DNA of 64,000 nucleotides from Muraenolepis orangiensis (taxonomy: Eukaryota > Chordata > Actinopteri > Gadiformes > Muraenolepididae). The notes under the pieces were generated by a model, which worked only from the letters and a program-made list of their open reading frames with translations, was not told where the DNA came from and ran no database searches. The translations under genes were made by a program, and so were the position numbers. The stretch is from assembly GCA_027704905.1 (NCBI GenBank), contig CM051021.1, positions 2,123,704 through 2,187,703 on the forward strand, read 5' to 3'. Shown one piece after another: positions 13,701 to 27,093 of the stretch. Each line of letters starts with the position of its first letter. Within the stretch, counting starts at the first letter, position 1.

Positions 13701-16700
13701 TTACCGGGTTCCCCTCAATCCAGACAGCCCATTGTGGAAATTGGTCGTCAAACGGTCAACTATTGATGGAGAAACACATCAGGGAGACACCTTTATTTGT
13801 ACCACACAACTATGAAACAGAAAAAGAAATGACTGGAATGTTGTCCCTTGAACCAAGTTGTCCAACAGCGTCTCAAACCCCTGGATTCCCCTCTGTGCCG
13901 CGACCCAAAAAGCTATACTTTGGAAACGTGCCAAATATGGCGTTTATTTCCACTTGTTGTCCAAGGGTCTCACAAGTACCAGGACTCGTCTCATCTCAAT
14001 ATACACAATGTCAAGAGTGGGTGATAAGCAAGGAGCCATTGTGGACAAGAACACCTGAGCATAAGGAGGTCATGGTGACTGACAAGAAGGAAGAGGATCG
14101 GGACACAAGGAAGGCGATGGTTTTATTGTTACCATCCTGTCCGAAGGAGGCACATATTCCGGGATTGCCATCAGTTCCAAACCCCCAGATAGTTAATTAT
14201 GGACTGAATAACCTCAATCTGCTCCCATCCTGCCCCCATGTTTCCAATATTGAAGGGATGCCATCAATTGAGAGGGGTACAACCGCCACCCGGGTGCCAA
14301 AGCCAATGGAGGTATCATTGAAGACATCAGTAATGAAGAAAAATGTTATATTAAATATATCACAAGTTAACACAAACCAAATGAATAAAATGTTGTTCAT
14401 GGTACCATCCTGTCCTAAGGCTGCCACTCTGCCTGGTTTCCCATCAATACCAAATCCAAAAGATGTACATAATGGGCGGAATATGGTCAATCTCCTCCCA
14501 CTGTGCCCTCAGTATTCCAATGGGTGGGGATTCCAATCAGTCCAAGAAGTCTGTGGATTAGAATGGGTTGCTGAACCCTGTTCTTTACTAAAGAGACCAC
14601 TGAAAAAGCATCAGTTTATGATTGAAAAATCGGCAGTTGAAACAGACAAATCAAACACTATGTTTGCCTTGGTTCCCTCTTGCTCAAGAGCTCCTGTTCT
14701 ACCAGGCTTCCCATCTGTCTTTCGGTGCAGTATGTCAAAACTACTACCGGTTTGTCCTAAAGAGTCATTTTTCCCTGGTGGTGCAACTCTTCACGGAGCT
14801 ACAAAACTACAATGGATTTCTGCTCAAGACGAGTTGTTTCAGTTGAAGAGTTTGTTGGGAAAACTTCAGCGCGCAAGAGTTTTTAGCACACACAGTCCAG
14901 GCCAAGACAGAGGAACTCTGGAAGCAATGCTAGCCCTGGCTCCATCATGTCCAGAGGCATCCACCATTCACGGGTTCCCTTCTGCGCCTAAATCCAAGAC
15001 AGAAGCCTGCAAGGTTAGCCTCGTGCCTTACTGCCCTAGAGCTTCAGGAATCGCAGGATTCCCATCTATGACTGAAGTCAAATGCACAGGTTGGTTGATG
15101 GAATCAAAACTCCTGTGGGTAAAGTCTGACAGCAAACCATTAGAGATGATTATACCACTGCCTGTACAGGAGCAACCGTATATTTCCAATCTTACAACAA
15201 GTATGATGACATTGGTGACATCCTGCCCAAGAGCGACTCGGGTGCCAGGTTTACCGTCTGCTCCAGTTAAGAACAGACCCCAGGACATTGTCAGTTTGTA
15301 TTCATCGACACCATGTTGTTCCAGAATTCCAGGTTTCCCATCCGCAAGAATGATCACCTCCTCAGCTACTGATACAAAAGATAGGATACACGACACCACG
15401 ACACCCCTCCTAAAGAATCCACAGAAGAAGAAGAGGATGTATATTGCAGAGTGGACAGCAGAAGACAAAGAGAATCAGAAACATCTGACATTAATGGCTC
15501 CATCTTGTCCATCTGGGTCTCGGATTCCCGGTTTCCCCTCCATTCTACCCCCGACCCCGTCGGAGAATCAGGCCGTTGTGTGTTCTGTGCCGACATCCGA
15601 TGACTCTAAACCACATGGCTCTGAACTGGGTCATGCACAGCAGGTTCAGTCTTCTCCTATAGAAGCAGGCAGCATTGCCTCTACACGTATGATCAGCCCA
15701 GCTGTGGAACATGCATATGGTGAGACATCTTTAGTGTATGTTAAATATGTTGCGTGTTGGAATTTCCTTGGTGCAATTGTTTTTTTATTAGAAAATGACA
15801 AGAAAGGTTGTTTTTTTTGTTCGTTTGTTGTTTATTTCGTATTGAAACAGAAGTGAAATCAAAAGAGAGTTCAGAAGGAGCCTGTGTGGTCGATGGGTAA
15901 GTGGACGTTTCCAGAGCATGGTTTGGTGGAGTGTTCTTTCATGGTTTCAGATGCCTTACACAATCTGAAGTAGCTTGTGTGCTGGGTGAATAACAAAATA
16001 CAACGTATTTATACAGTATATACTTAATATACTTACTGCTGCATTTATTTTGTTCTGGCGAGAATCATTTTCTAAAAAACTTTGTGTCTGGGTTCTTAGA
16101 AACCCGCAAATAAGCGATTCCAAAGCAGAGGAAGTGGACACTTTGAAGACGCATTTGGATACACCGGAACCAGATGTAGTCTTAGGTTGGGAAGTATTGG
16201 AAGCAGATGGCTCAGTGACAGATAAGGAGCTCGAGTCATCCTTGTTAGTAAAAGGGACTGAACATTCAGGACTAGTAAATACAATTGTCGGAGTGTTCAA
16301 CCGAGGGTAAGTTACACATTGGTGTGAAGCATCCGTCCTGCATGGTTCAGTGTGTGCATTGAATGACATGTTATAAACCTGTGACAATCAAAATTCATCA
16401 TTGTTGTTCTATTTGAAGTTAACCATCAACAGTGCATACACTGTACTACAGTTATACAGTTGTGTATTGTAATGAATGGATCGCCTCAAGGAAGCATGTT
16501 GAATTACATAATGCTTCAACGTATATTGTTTTAGCTTTGAGATGTGTTTTTGCCCCAGCCATGGCTTTGTCACTTAAAAAAGTATCCCTTTCTCACAGTT
16601 ATGAGACGGTAGCATCCATTTTGGCGCCGTCTAGTTGTGGTGCAGCTGAAGCCGTCCAACCAAAGGGTTCTTCGTCTTCAGTGGATCCGGAGTCCAAAGA

Positions 16701-17785
16701 TTCGACCCTCCCATGTGAGGGGTTCTCTCTGCTTTCTGCTGACAACATTGCTTTAATTGAGAAGGCCAATCTTGAGGGCCTGAGTGAAAGCGAAAGTGAA
16801 AGCAAACACGGTGTTGAACTCCAAAAGAGTGCGGAGCCCTACGCGTGGGACCTGGCAGAGGATCGGTCAGCGTCCGCATCACCAACTTCAGAGAGTGATG
16901 ACGGCTCATTGGTAGTGGTTGGATCTAGTAGAGCCATGAAGAAATGGCCACCGTTGACAGAAGCAGAGATTGATGAAATATCGAAGACACAGCTTGAGGG
17001 AGCAGAGAGCAAAGAGCGAATCCCCTTTCATTCGTGGGACAGCAAGGATAGATTATTCACAGAGCAGGGATTGGGTCAAACGTCAGTTGAAGGTGAGCCC
17101 GGGTGCGAGGCTGAGATAGTACAAAAAGTGACTGAACCAGTGCCCCTTGATGATGGGTGAGTGTCACCAGGCCACGCCTCTTTTGCTGCATGGCGTGAAA
17201 CGTACAAGCAGTTCTTAATGCATGTTTCATATATGACTGCTTGCTTTTGATTGCTATTATTTGAGAATTTCGAATAGGCAATTTAACCTTATTTTAAAAT
17301 GTAGAATTACTGCACAGGTCTTGAAAAACATGGTTGTGCTCTGATGTGGTGCTTAAATGCATATGTTTTCAAATTGTGGGAGATTGTTGAATATCAAGAA
17401 GTTGTTATGTTGTATGATTGGATTTCATATTAGACTGCTATTAACGGTGCTGTGCGTAAGATTTAGGAGCTTTTATTTGAGTGGAATTTGTTCAAATGTA
17501 GAAATGGCACAGCCATCCGTCAGCTATGAGTGAGTGAGATGTGCTGCTGCTGTTTCAAGTTGATTGTGCCTACCCTGATTAGTTCTGGGAGTGCATCTTG
17601 TCAATCACTTGCCTGGCAATGTGACTCTTCTCAATGGCAGAGGGGGAGGGAGGTGCTTATGGTTTAGTTTCCAAATCTTGCTCTCATCTGCTTTGTTCTG
17701 CTATCGCTCAAATCTTACATACAGCATCTTTACTGCTGGTATGTAGTCTCACCATTGGTGCGGATTAAGTGGTGCAATATATATG

Positions 17786-17830
<45 letters not shown>

Positions 17831-20800
17831 CAATGTGATGCTTCTGGCATCAAACTGTTGTAACAAGAAATCTGAAGCCTGTCCATCTCTGTCCTTGAAC
17901 TCCCAAAGGCAAAGCACAGAAGGCTCTGCTACTGACATGGAACCAACACCTAACGAGGCTGTGGTTAGTCACAGCAATGAAGAACACAGAGAGATGAGTT
18001 TGATTTTAGTTCAACCTCCGCTAAATGTTCTCCCCCAGCAAGATAGAGAGCACAAGCCAGAGCCTCCGGGCCCTAAAAATGACCATGTTCCAAAAAATGA
18101 CGCTCCAATAGAGATTGTTCCAACACAACCAACTGCTGAAATAGTCCCTCCCCGCAGAATGAAGACAAAAACTAGGATACCGTCTCCACATGTCCAGAAA
18201 AAAGCTGATGCAGAAGAAACTGAAACTCAACAATCCACACAGGTGGTTTCCTCACAGCTGGCAGTGGAGAGTAACTATGGTAGTAGCGGTAGTAGCATAC
18301 CTCTAGATGGAGCGGAGACACTAACAGACAAACTGGAACAAGGATCTGTGCAAATTCACCAAAGTGTTGTTCCTCCCCGTCGTTTCAGAAAGAGAGACCA
18401 TTCGATACCTCCTGAAACACCACAGAAAAAAGATGTTGCCCCACCTATCCCAGGACCTCCTCAAAAGCTATCCAGGAGAAAAGGCCGCTTGGGTAAAACA
18501 GTTCTAGTTCCTGTTCCCACTGATGTGCAGTTGGCCTTGGATGTCAAAGCCAGTTTTGATCCAGCAACATCTGAAGTATCATCTATTCCACTTCCCTCTG
18601 TGAAAGCCACAAAGGCTTTGAGCAATGGCGACGATGGACCCAGCCAAACAGTTGCCATCCTGCATGCAAGGGCACAAGGGACCGAAGTGGATTGTGCCAA
18701 TGATCTCTCTGGAGAAACTGATGTTTCTGAGGATGTTAAACATCAAGAATGTGTTTCCTCAGAAAAGGCAGGACAACCCCCTAGCCAGTCTGCTGAAGAT
18801 GTATCAAGCCAAACTGATCAACCAGCTGATCCGAGTCCTCCCCTGAAAGTCAAGACAAAGGAAAGCGACCAAGCGAAACCAGAAAGTGGGTCATTTGCCT
18901 ATTTTGGTGTTGAGCCGACACAGTGTCTCTCAATTATCAGAAAGATAGCCCCTCCCAGATCTAGCAAGAAAGTGCCTACAGTCAAATCTATCAGCAAAAC
19001 TGAGGGTAAAAAGTGGGAAAATGAGAAAACCTTGGCACAGGCTCTAGAAGTGTCTCCAATTCCCTCTGCTCGGAAATTAAAACAAGTGTCTTCCATTTCT
19101 CTTACACAAGAATCGGACAAGAAGGATATACCGGTGTCTCTCCCTATTCCAATGCCCAGGGCAAGGAAACATCTGAGTGGATCCTTCCTGGAAGCCATGC
19201 CCACTGATGGAATGTCTCCTAGTTTTTCCATTCAGTTGAGCAGAAGTTGTTCCAATGATGACGAGGCCAAGCCCAGCAGGCAGAGAGGACGTAGATCTGT
19301 CACACCTCTGTGTTCGGGACACCTGGAAACATCTAAACCAAACAAGAGGAGCCGTAGCCTTCCCCCTCTTCCTCCTGCCGATCAACAGGCAGTTCCCACC
19401 GTGTGTCCCAGGAGAAGTCGATTGAACATTGGGAGGAAACGTGAATTAATTGGTGACAATGACTCCGAGAGACCCTCAGGTTTGCCTTTGCCAAAACCAA
19501 GGATTAAGAAGCGTTTAAGCGGGTCCTTCCCAGACAACTTCACACCAGCGGGTTCATCAGCATCCTCTTCAATGGACAAATCAAGTGAAATGCTGTATGA
19601 TGAAATCATTCAACACGGTACTGAACAGTCAAGCATCTCACTTCCAATTCCAATGCCACGTCCTAAAAAAAGGCTCAGTGCAACTTATCCAGACAGTACT
19701 CCACCTCCAGAGGCTGTAGTCACAGACACAGAAAGCTGTGGTACTAAGCGAGAAGTAACCTCTTCCTATAACCAGGAAGCGACAGAACTCTCACAGTCGT
19801 TGGAATCGAGAACTCACTCTGAAGAAGGCTTCGTCACAATCCCTGGTTCAGAATATGTCACTTCAGAGTCTGATCAAGGAGCCAACGAGACACAAGTTTC
19901 CTCCGAGGTGGAACTTCCTCAGCTGGAATCTGATGTTCTGAGAGTGAATCCTATGGAGGAGGACTGGACCTTTACTGATACATCTGCAGGGACACAAGAT
20001 GTTGAAATGGCCACGGAGGCTGTGGATGATCAGGGTGATCAGGCTGACAAAATTGTATTTGAGGCTGAACCTGAGAAGGGCTTTGCTTCTACTGCCACAG
20101 CTCCTCAAGATGACTGGCTGCATTTAGAGAGAATGAATGAAAGTGAGCCTGCAGAGTTTATCTTGGGTCAGGAGCTGGGAGCTGAAGAGGTGGACTTCTG
20201 CCTTGTGTCAGTAACTGCTGGTGATTTAGAGGAGGAGTGGTAAGTTTAGCGTTGGTCAGCATGCCAAACTATTGTGTGGACAATAAAAAACAAAAAAGAT
20301 ATACATCTAAATGTCCTGTCCCATATCTACATATATACCTGTATATACCTGTTTGGAAACTATTTACTAATACCTTTTTTTAATGTATTTTTTCTGCCCC
20401 TCCCCAGCCAGGGTGAGACAACGGACCCCCCTGTTCCGGTTCCTCGTGGAAGGAAGAGTTTAAGCGGTCCTCACCGTGGCACTGAGCCAACGACCCCGCA
20501 GGCTGCTGAAGTAGGTCCACTACATGTCCACGGTTCACTTCATCACCACATCACGTCACTCTCAACATTGTCAGTTACTTGACTGGCTGGCTTTTCTCTT
20601 GCTGAACGTATTGAATGCCACTTACACTCTCATGTATCTTAATTTGTATGTGTGTGTGTTGTGTCTTATTGTACTTTTACCTGAACTTATTGTACTTTTA
20701 CCTTTAACTTATTGTTATTTTCCCTGAGCACTGGCTCAGTTCTTGTAGACTTGTTAGGAATGAAATGCACTTTTGACTTCTGAGTTGTTCTCTCACCTTC

Positions 20801-23800
20801 CTTTGTTGAACGCACTATTGTAAGTCGCTTTGGACAAAAGCGTCTGCTAAATGTAATGTAATGTAATGTTGTGTGTGTGTGTGTGTGTGTGTGTGGGTTG
20901 TGTGTGTGTTGTGTTGTGTTGTGTGTGTGTTGTGTGTGTTGTGTGTGTGTGTGTTGTGTGTGTGTGTGTGTTGTGTGTGTGTCTGTGTTGTGTGTGTATT
21001 TTTAGAGCCCATCGGCCAGCCCAGGGCTTGTGACATCCAGCCAGTCGTTGCTCCAATGGTGCCAGGAAGTGACACAAGGCCACAAGGGTGTGAAAATCAC
21101 CAACTTCAGCACATCGTGGAGAAACGGCCTCGCCTTTTGCGCCATCCTTCACCACTTCTATCCTGACAAGATGTAAGAATCCCTTCACTGGAAGTGATGT
21201 CTCACTGAAACTGATCGCTGTTGAGTTGTGGTGTTGCAAAGGTTTTCACATTTTTGCATACTTCTTGTACAGTATTGTTATAGTTTAGTGTTGTATAGTA
21301 TAAGGATAGGACATAGTGTAAAGTGTTAAGTTGTAGGAATGTCATACTGTGGGAGGGAATGGGGAGTAAGCGTTCCATTGTACATTGTACTTGTGGCAAA
21401 TAAAAACATGAATCTTGAATCTCTTCTCTTCTTTTGGACCAGCGATTATGAGATGCTGGACCCTTACGACATCCAAATTAACAATAAAAAGGTGACTTAC
21501 TTTGATTCCCTTCTGACATTTGACCAATCGTATCAATCCATATCCGATTAGAGATTAGTGTCATCGAATCATTGATCTTTTGGTTGTTTTTCTCTCCACG
21601 CTCCAGGCCTTCGACAGCTTCGCGGAGTACGGCATCTCGCGGTTGGTGGGGCCGTCGGACATGGTGATGCTGGCCGTCCCCGACCGCCTCATCGTCATGA
21701 CCTACCTGAGCCAGGTCCGCGCCCGCTTCACCGGCCAGGAGCTGAGCGTGCTCCACATCGAGAAGGACAGCGGCGAGTCCAGCTACGCCTCGGCGGCCGA
21801 CCGGGAGAGCCGTGAGAGCCTGGACCCCCAGGCGGCCGCTCGTTACTACGCCCAGAAGCTCCAGGAGGAGGGCTTCCTCCTCCTGGAGACCAACGGCAAG
21901 ACGTCCTCGGGCCCTGGCGGCCAGGAGGGGACCCGGGACGGCGAGGCCGCCAAAGAGCTGGTCCCGCCGCCCCGAACCAAACGGGGGACCAACTTTCTGT
22001 CCAAGACGGGTTTCTCCCGGGTCAAAGACGCAGACCTGGTCAAAAAGCGCCGGTCGCTACGGAAGAGCGGTGGTTCTGGAGAGGAACTGGAAATACCCGC
22101 GGTGGGATTACAAGCTTTAAGAAGACGATATCTTCTTCTTCTATTTCTATTGCTATTCAAACAATGCCTTTGTCTTTTGTTTTAGGTTGTAGGAAGGCCG
22201 GAGGAGAGTGCAACTGCACAAATAATGTCGGAAACGGGTACATTTTTAGCTTGCTTTGTTTAGCGCAGGGTTTGGGTAACCACATCATGGTCAATTCCTT
22301 TTCCATTACGCCTCAATCACATGTTCTGCTGACTCGTTTCCTGTGTGTTTTTCTTGCAGAGAGAAAAGCGGCTTCTGAGGAGGAGCGAGCAGAGGAGGGC
22401 CAGGTCAGTTACACACCGACACCTGCCTCTATGGAGCTGCCTTTACCCCCTAAGTGCAATGGAATGCTTTCTCCACATTCTCCTACCTAGTATGAATTTC
22501 CAACACATTTACAAGACACGACATACAAACTTATATCAAAAATGTAAAACAAAAACAAAAAACACGACAAGACTAATTTGAATAAAAATATTAAAAAAAT
22601 ATATATATATAAATATATAATAATAATAATAATAATATATTATAATAATAATATAATAATAATATATTTAATAATAAAGTATATATTATAAAAATGACAT
22701 AACATGTATAATATATATATACATATAACAACATGAAATAAAAATGACAAAAAACAACAACAATTGGGCAGCAGCATCATTATCCTAAAATGTGTCCATA
22801 GTCACAACAGATTAAGAGGTTCTTTCCTTTCTCTTTAACCAGATCCCTCTCATGGAGTCCCATAGTTCTGATTTCTTAGCATGTTTGACTCATTAACATG
22901 CCCTAACAGTTGGGTAAAACAGGCCCCAAACCCTATCAAAGGTTTACTTTTAATTTTTCAGAATAGATGTTATCTTCTCCATAGAGCAGCCATGCCTCAT
23001 GGCCCTCAGCCAGAGGGTTCTTCCATCACGAGGCTATGGAGCTTTTAGCTTGGAGTAAACACATGTTTATGAGACTCTTTTTATTCTTTGTTATGACTAG
23101 GGCGGAAGGATAAAGTCCCAAAATAAACCATTTAGGATCAAGAGGTATCTTAACATCTAGCATTTTGGGAATTATTTGTGAGATCTCGCACCAGAAAGTT
23201 GCAATCTCTTTGCACTCCCACATGCAAGTGGAAAAGTGTTCCTTTAGACTGTCCTTACTTAACGGTGCTTGGGGCGGCAGTATAGCTCAGGAGGGTAGAG
23301 CGGTCGCCTCACGGCCGGAAGGTAGCTGGTTGCTGTGTCGTCTACTATTCCAAATGAAATTCAAACATGTTTTCCTCAATTTAGTGAAATGCGATAGTGG
23401 CAAGGGTAAAGGTATGTTTTGAAACAGGTACAATATTTTCGGAAGGATATTCATTTTTAGTATATTTATTCGCCCTAATAAAGAAATTGGCATATTAGAC
23501 CATCTTTCCAGTGATTTATAAATTGACTCAAGAGTAGGATCATAATAGGCACTATATGTATACCTAGGTAGGTGAAGGTCTGTTGGGAGGAAACATGGTC
23601 CATAGGATTGCATCTTTCCTTTTCATTCAATAACATTATGGAGGATTTTGCATTATTCACCTTATAACCTGCAAATAATCCAAAAGTCTTAATTACATTC
23701 AGTAAAGCTGGAATTTAATTAGCGAAGTCCGTAAGGAACAAAATGATGTCCGCGAAAAGAGCTATGCGATGTTCTAACTGTCCCAACATGACACCTGAGA

Positions 23801-24634
23801 TATTATTGTGTGACCTGACTGCTATGGCCAAGGGTTCTATGGGTTCTATGGCCAAGGGTTCTACGGCCAAGGGTTCTATGGGTTCTATGGCCAAGGGTTC
23901 TATGGGTTCTATGGCCAAGGGTTCTATGGCCAAGGGTTCTATGGGTTCTATGGCCAAGGGTTCTAAGGCCAGTGTAAATATAATTTGGGGCGGCAGTCTA
24001 GCTCAGGAGGTAGAGCGGTCACCTCACAACCGGAAGGTTGCTGGTTCGATCCCCGGCTCCTCCTAGCAAAAACTGTCGAGGTGTCCTTGAGGAAGACCCT
24101 AACCCTAACTGCTCCCCGGGCGCTGTATGAATAGCTGCCCACTGCTCCTAATACTAGGATGGGTTAAATGCAGAGAACATGTTTCACTGTATGTCTTCAT
24201 GTATGTGACCAATAAAGAGGATTCAATCCTCACGATTTGTTGTTTGAAATAGGAGGGGTGACAGAGGGCACCCCTGTCTGACCCCCTATTAATATTAAAT
24301 GGCTTGGAAATCAAATAGTTAGTCAGGATTTCAGCTGTGGGTTGAGTGTACATTAACCTTACCCAATTACAGAAAGTAGTCCCAAATCCAAAACGTTCTA
24401 GTGCTGCAAATATAAAAGGCCATTCGATTCTATCCAACGCCTTATCGGCATCGACTGATAGCAGAGCAGATCGTGAAGTATATTTAACACTCTATGAAAT
24501 CCTTGTCTCCCTATGACAAATCCATTTTGATCCATCTCTATAATGACAGGGAGAACAGACTCCAATCTATGTGCTAATAGAATGCAGAGAATTTTAATGT
24601 CCGAGCATGAAAGCATACTTACATGGAGTGTGTG

Positions 24635-24666
<32 letters not shown>

Positions 24667-25159
24667 TGTGTGTGTGTGCGTGCGTGTGCGCATGTGTATG
24701 TGTGTGCGTGTGTCGGTGTCGGTGTGTGTGTGCGTGTGCGCATGTGTATGTGTGTGCGTGTGTCGGTGTCGGTGTGTGTGTGTGCGTGTGCGCATGTGTA
24801 TGTGTGTCGGTGTCGGTGTTGGTGTGTGTGTGTGTGTGTGTGCAGGATCCCAGCGAGTATGTGAGGAGTGAGATGGAGGCTCTGGTGGCGGAGCAGAAGC
24901 ACATCGACAGCCGGGCGGATGTGGTGGAGAGGGAACTCAGGGCTCTCATGGAGTCAGGTGAGAGAACTACTACACCTGTCTAAACCTATGGGCTCCCCTC
25001 ACCTGCATGCAAGCACTAAGTCTGCTGTCCTTTACTTACTGCGGTGTCAAGGTGTCTACAATATTGAATAACTTTATTTGTCACACACACACATGCAGGA
25101 CGTGCAGTGAAGTTGAAAGTGGCCGTCACTGATAATATAGAATAACAATAGAAATTAGA

Positions 25160-25254
<95 letters not shown>

Positions 25255-26143
25255 ATGAGATGAGGGTGTGGGACTGGGTGTGGGCGGTGCTGGTGAGATC
25301 TGTGAGACACGTGTATTTATGCATGCAAGTACTTAACTAACATGGTCTAGATTTGTAGTGGTTATAATTATTAACATTTATGTTTTTAACTATTAGATGG
25401 TTGAGATTGGTATATATATTGTTGTCCTATTAGCTGTGGCATTTCTAGCTAAAGAGACTTTTAAATGAATTGTTCTACCCTCAAGTCGCAGGAGAAAGTA
25501 GCGTTCCGAGTCCTTTCATCAAGCTTCTGTTTGGCTTTGTTTACATCTGCCCCAGCTTGTGCATATGTCCATATGTAGCTTTACCTGATCCTTTTCTCAG
25601 TTTCCCTATGAATGTACTCTTCTTTAACTTAAGTTAACTTAACTTAACTAACCTGGTAAAGAGTGGGCAGAGAGGGAGGGGGGGGGCTTGCAGCTGGGAG
25701 TCCTAAAGTTAAGCAGAGGAACTGAACTGTTGGTGCCTCCACTTTGAGTTGTCTCAAATGCTTTTTTGCTCCACAAATAAAACTCGTATACTTTCTCGAA
25801 TCTCAGTAAAGGCGGGAAAACTGTGTTAAAAGGAACTCTGTAACTACATGTTCATGGACTAGTGTGTGGGTTACTTTACATTTAGATCTGTCCTACACGC
25901 AATATCTCATAAGGAAATGTAGGTGTACCTTTGGGAGTATATTTACTGTAGAAAAGTTGCATTGTACACACAAACATTCACAACCGCTTGTCATGTGTTG
26001 ACGCTGTTGCATCAGCGTTTGAAACCCATATGTACACACAAGGTGTACATATGTACACACAAGGTATACATATGTACACACTATGGCTGTTTGCATACAG
26101 GTAAACACATGTCACAGACAAATACACAACATTGATATGACAC

Positions 26144-26180
<37 letters not shown>

Positions 26181-26357
26181 ACTCTCTCCGGTCCAGGTAG
26201 TGACAAGGTCGAGGAGGAACAGTTGATCCAGGAGTGGTTCACGCTCGTCAATAAGAAGAACGCACTGATCAGACGGCAAGACCACCTGCAGCTGCTGTAA
26301 GACCAGCACACACACACGCACACACACGCACACACACGCACACACAGGCACACACAG

Positions 26358-26426
<69 letters not shown>

Positions 26427-27056
26427 CACACAAACGTTCACTCACACACACAGTCTAAAATGCCTCTTTTCTCACAGTCTGGAGGAGCAGGACCTGGAGC
26501 TGAAGTTTGAGCTGCTGAAGAAGGAATTGACAGACATGATGACCATCGACGGTAAGCCTCGAGCGCCTGATCTGCACATGACCACAATGACACGCTTTTC
26601 ATAGAGAGGCAACAGCAGAGACACTGAGATTACATCCAGCAGGAACTACAGTGTTGTACAGTTTCTATGACTATCATTGTTTTTTCTATATAGAAGTATT
26701 TTTCAGCTGTAAAGTTAATATTTTATGGGGAAACATGAATAGAAACTGGTGCTACATGACTAGAGAACAACAGATGGAACAACAGCCCTAGAGAACTGGT
26801 GCTACATGACCAGAGAACAGCAGTTAGAACAACAGCCCTAGAGAACTGGTGCTACATGACCAGAGAACAGCAGTTAGAACAACAGCCCTAGAGAACTGGT
26901 GCTACATGACCAGAGAACAACAGTTGGTTGATGGTGATCAACCAACATTGTATTGTTCTTTAAGTTGTGCAAAGGCGAGATACAGATAGATCAGATAAGG
27001 CGGTGTCAGTACCCTCACTAAACCAGGCTCCAAACTGAACCCCGACACTAACCCAT

Positions 27057-27093
<37 letters not shown>

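Larger units (their letters stand above)
22820..24610 (-). mobile_element. L1-type LINE ORF2 fragment, interrupted
   Basis: Read on the minus strand from 24,610 down, pieces of L1-like ORF2 appear in order: LPVIIEMDQNGFVIGRQG, then DRIEWPFIFAALERFGFG, then a SINE, then LALEPLA...AIAVRSHNNISG and HRIALFADIILFLT. Next come SLLGRINILKMNILPKILYL and finally KKSLINMCLLQAKSSIAS. These match reverse-transcriptase and C-terminal segments of vertebrate L1-like elements. One Asp of the expected FADD catalytic box is missing and there are frameshifts, so the copy is dead. It is truncated at its 5' side. Confidence 0.8.
22404..24845. other. 2.4 kb ehbp1l1 intron filled by mobile DNA
   Basis: Contains a repeat tail (about 22,430-22,590), an AT-rich (ATA)n tract (22,570-22,760), a decayed reverse-strand L1-type LINE (about 22,820-24,610) with two SINE insertions and an internal minisatellite, then the GT/GTGCGT tract (24,628-24,840) running to the next acceptor. 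Confidence 0.8.

Noticed and set aside
7942..15596. Many 60-146 codon antisense ORFs under the giant exons
   Set aside because: Shadows of the repeated motif on the opposite strand (GKPG, EGNPG and DGNP patterns are the antisense of PGFPS); no independent evidence.
15720..15856. Extension of giant exon B to the stop at 15,856
   Set aside because: The donor at 15,719 keeps phase with the next exon; the extension reads into an AT-rich, hydrophobic intronic stretch. Intron retention as an alternative ending cannot be excluded.
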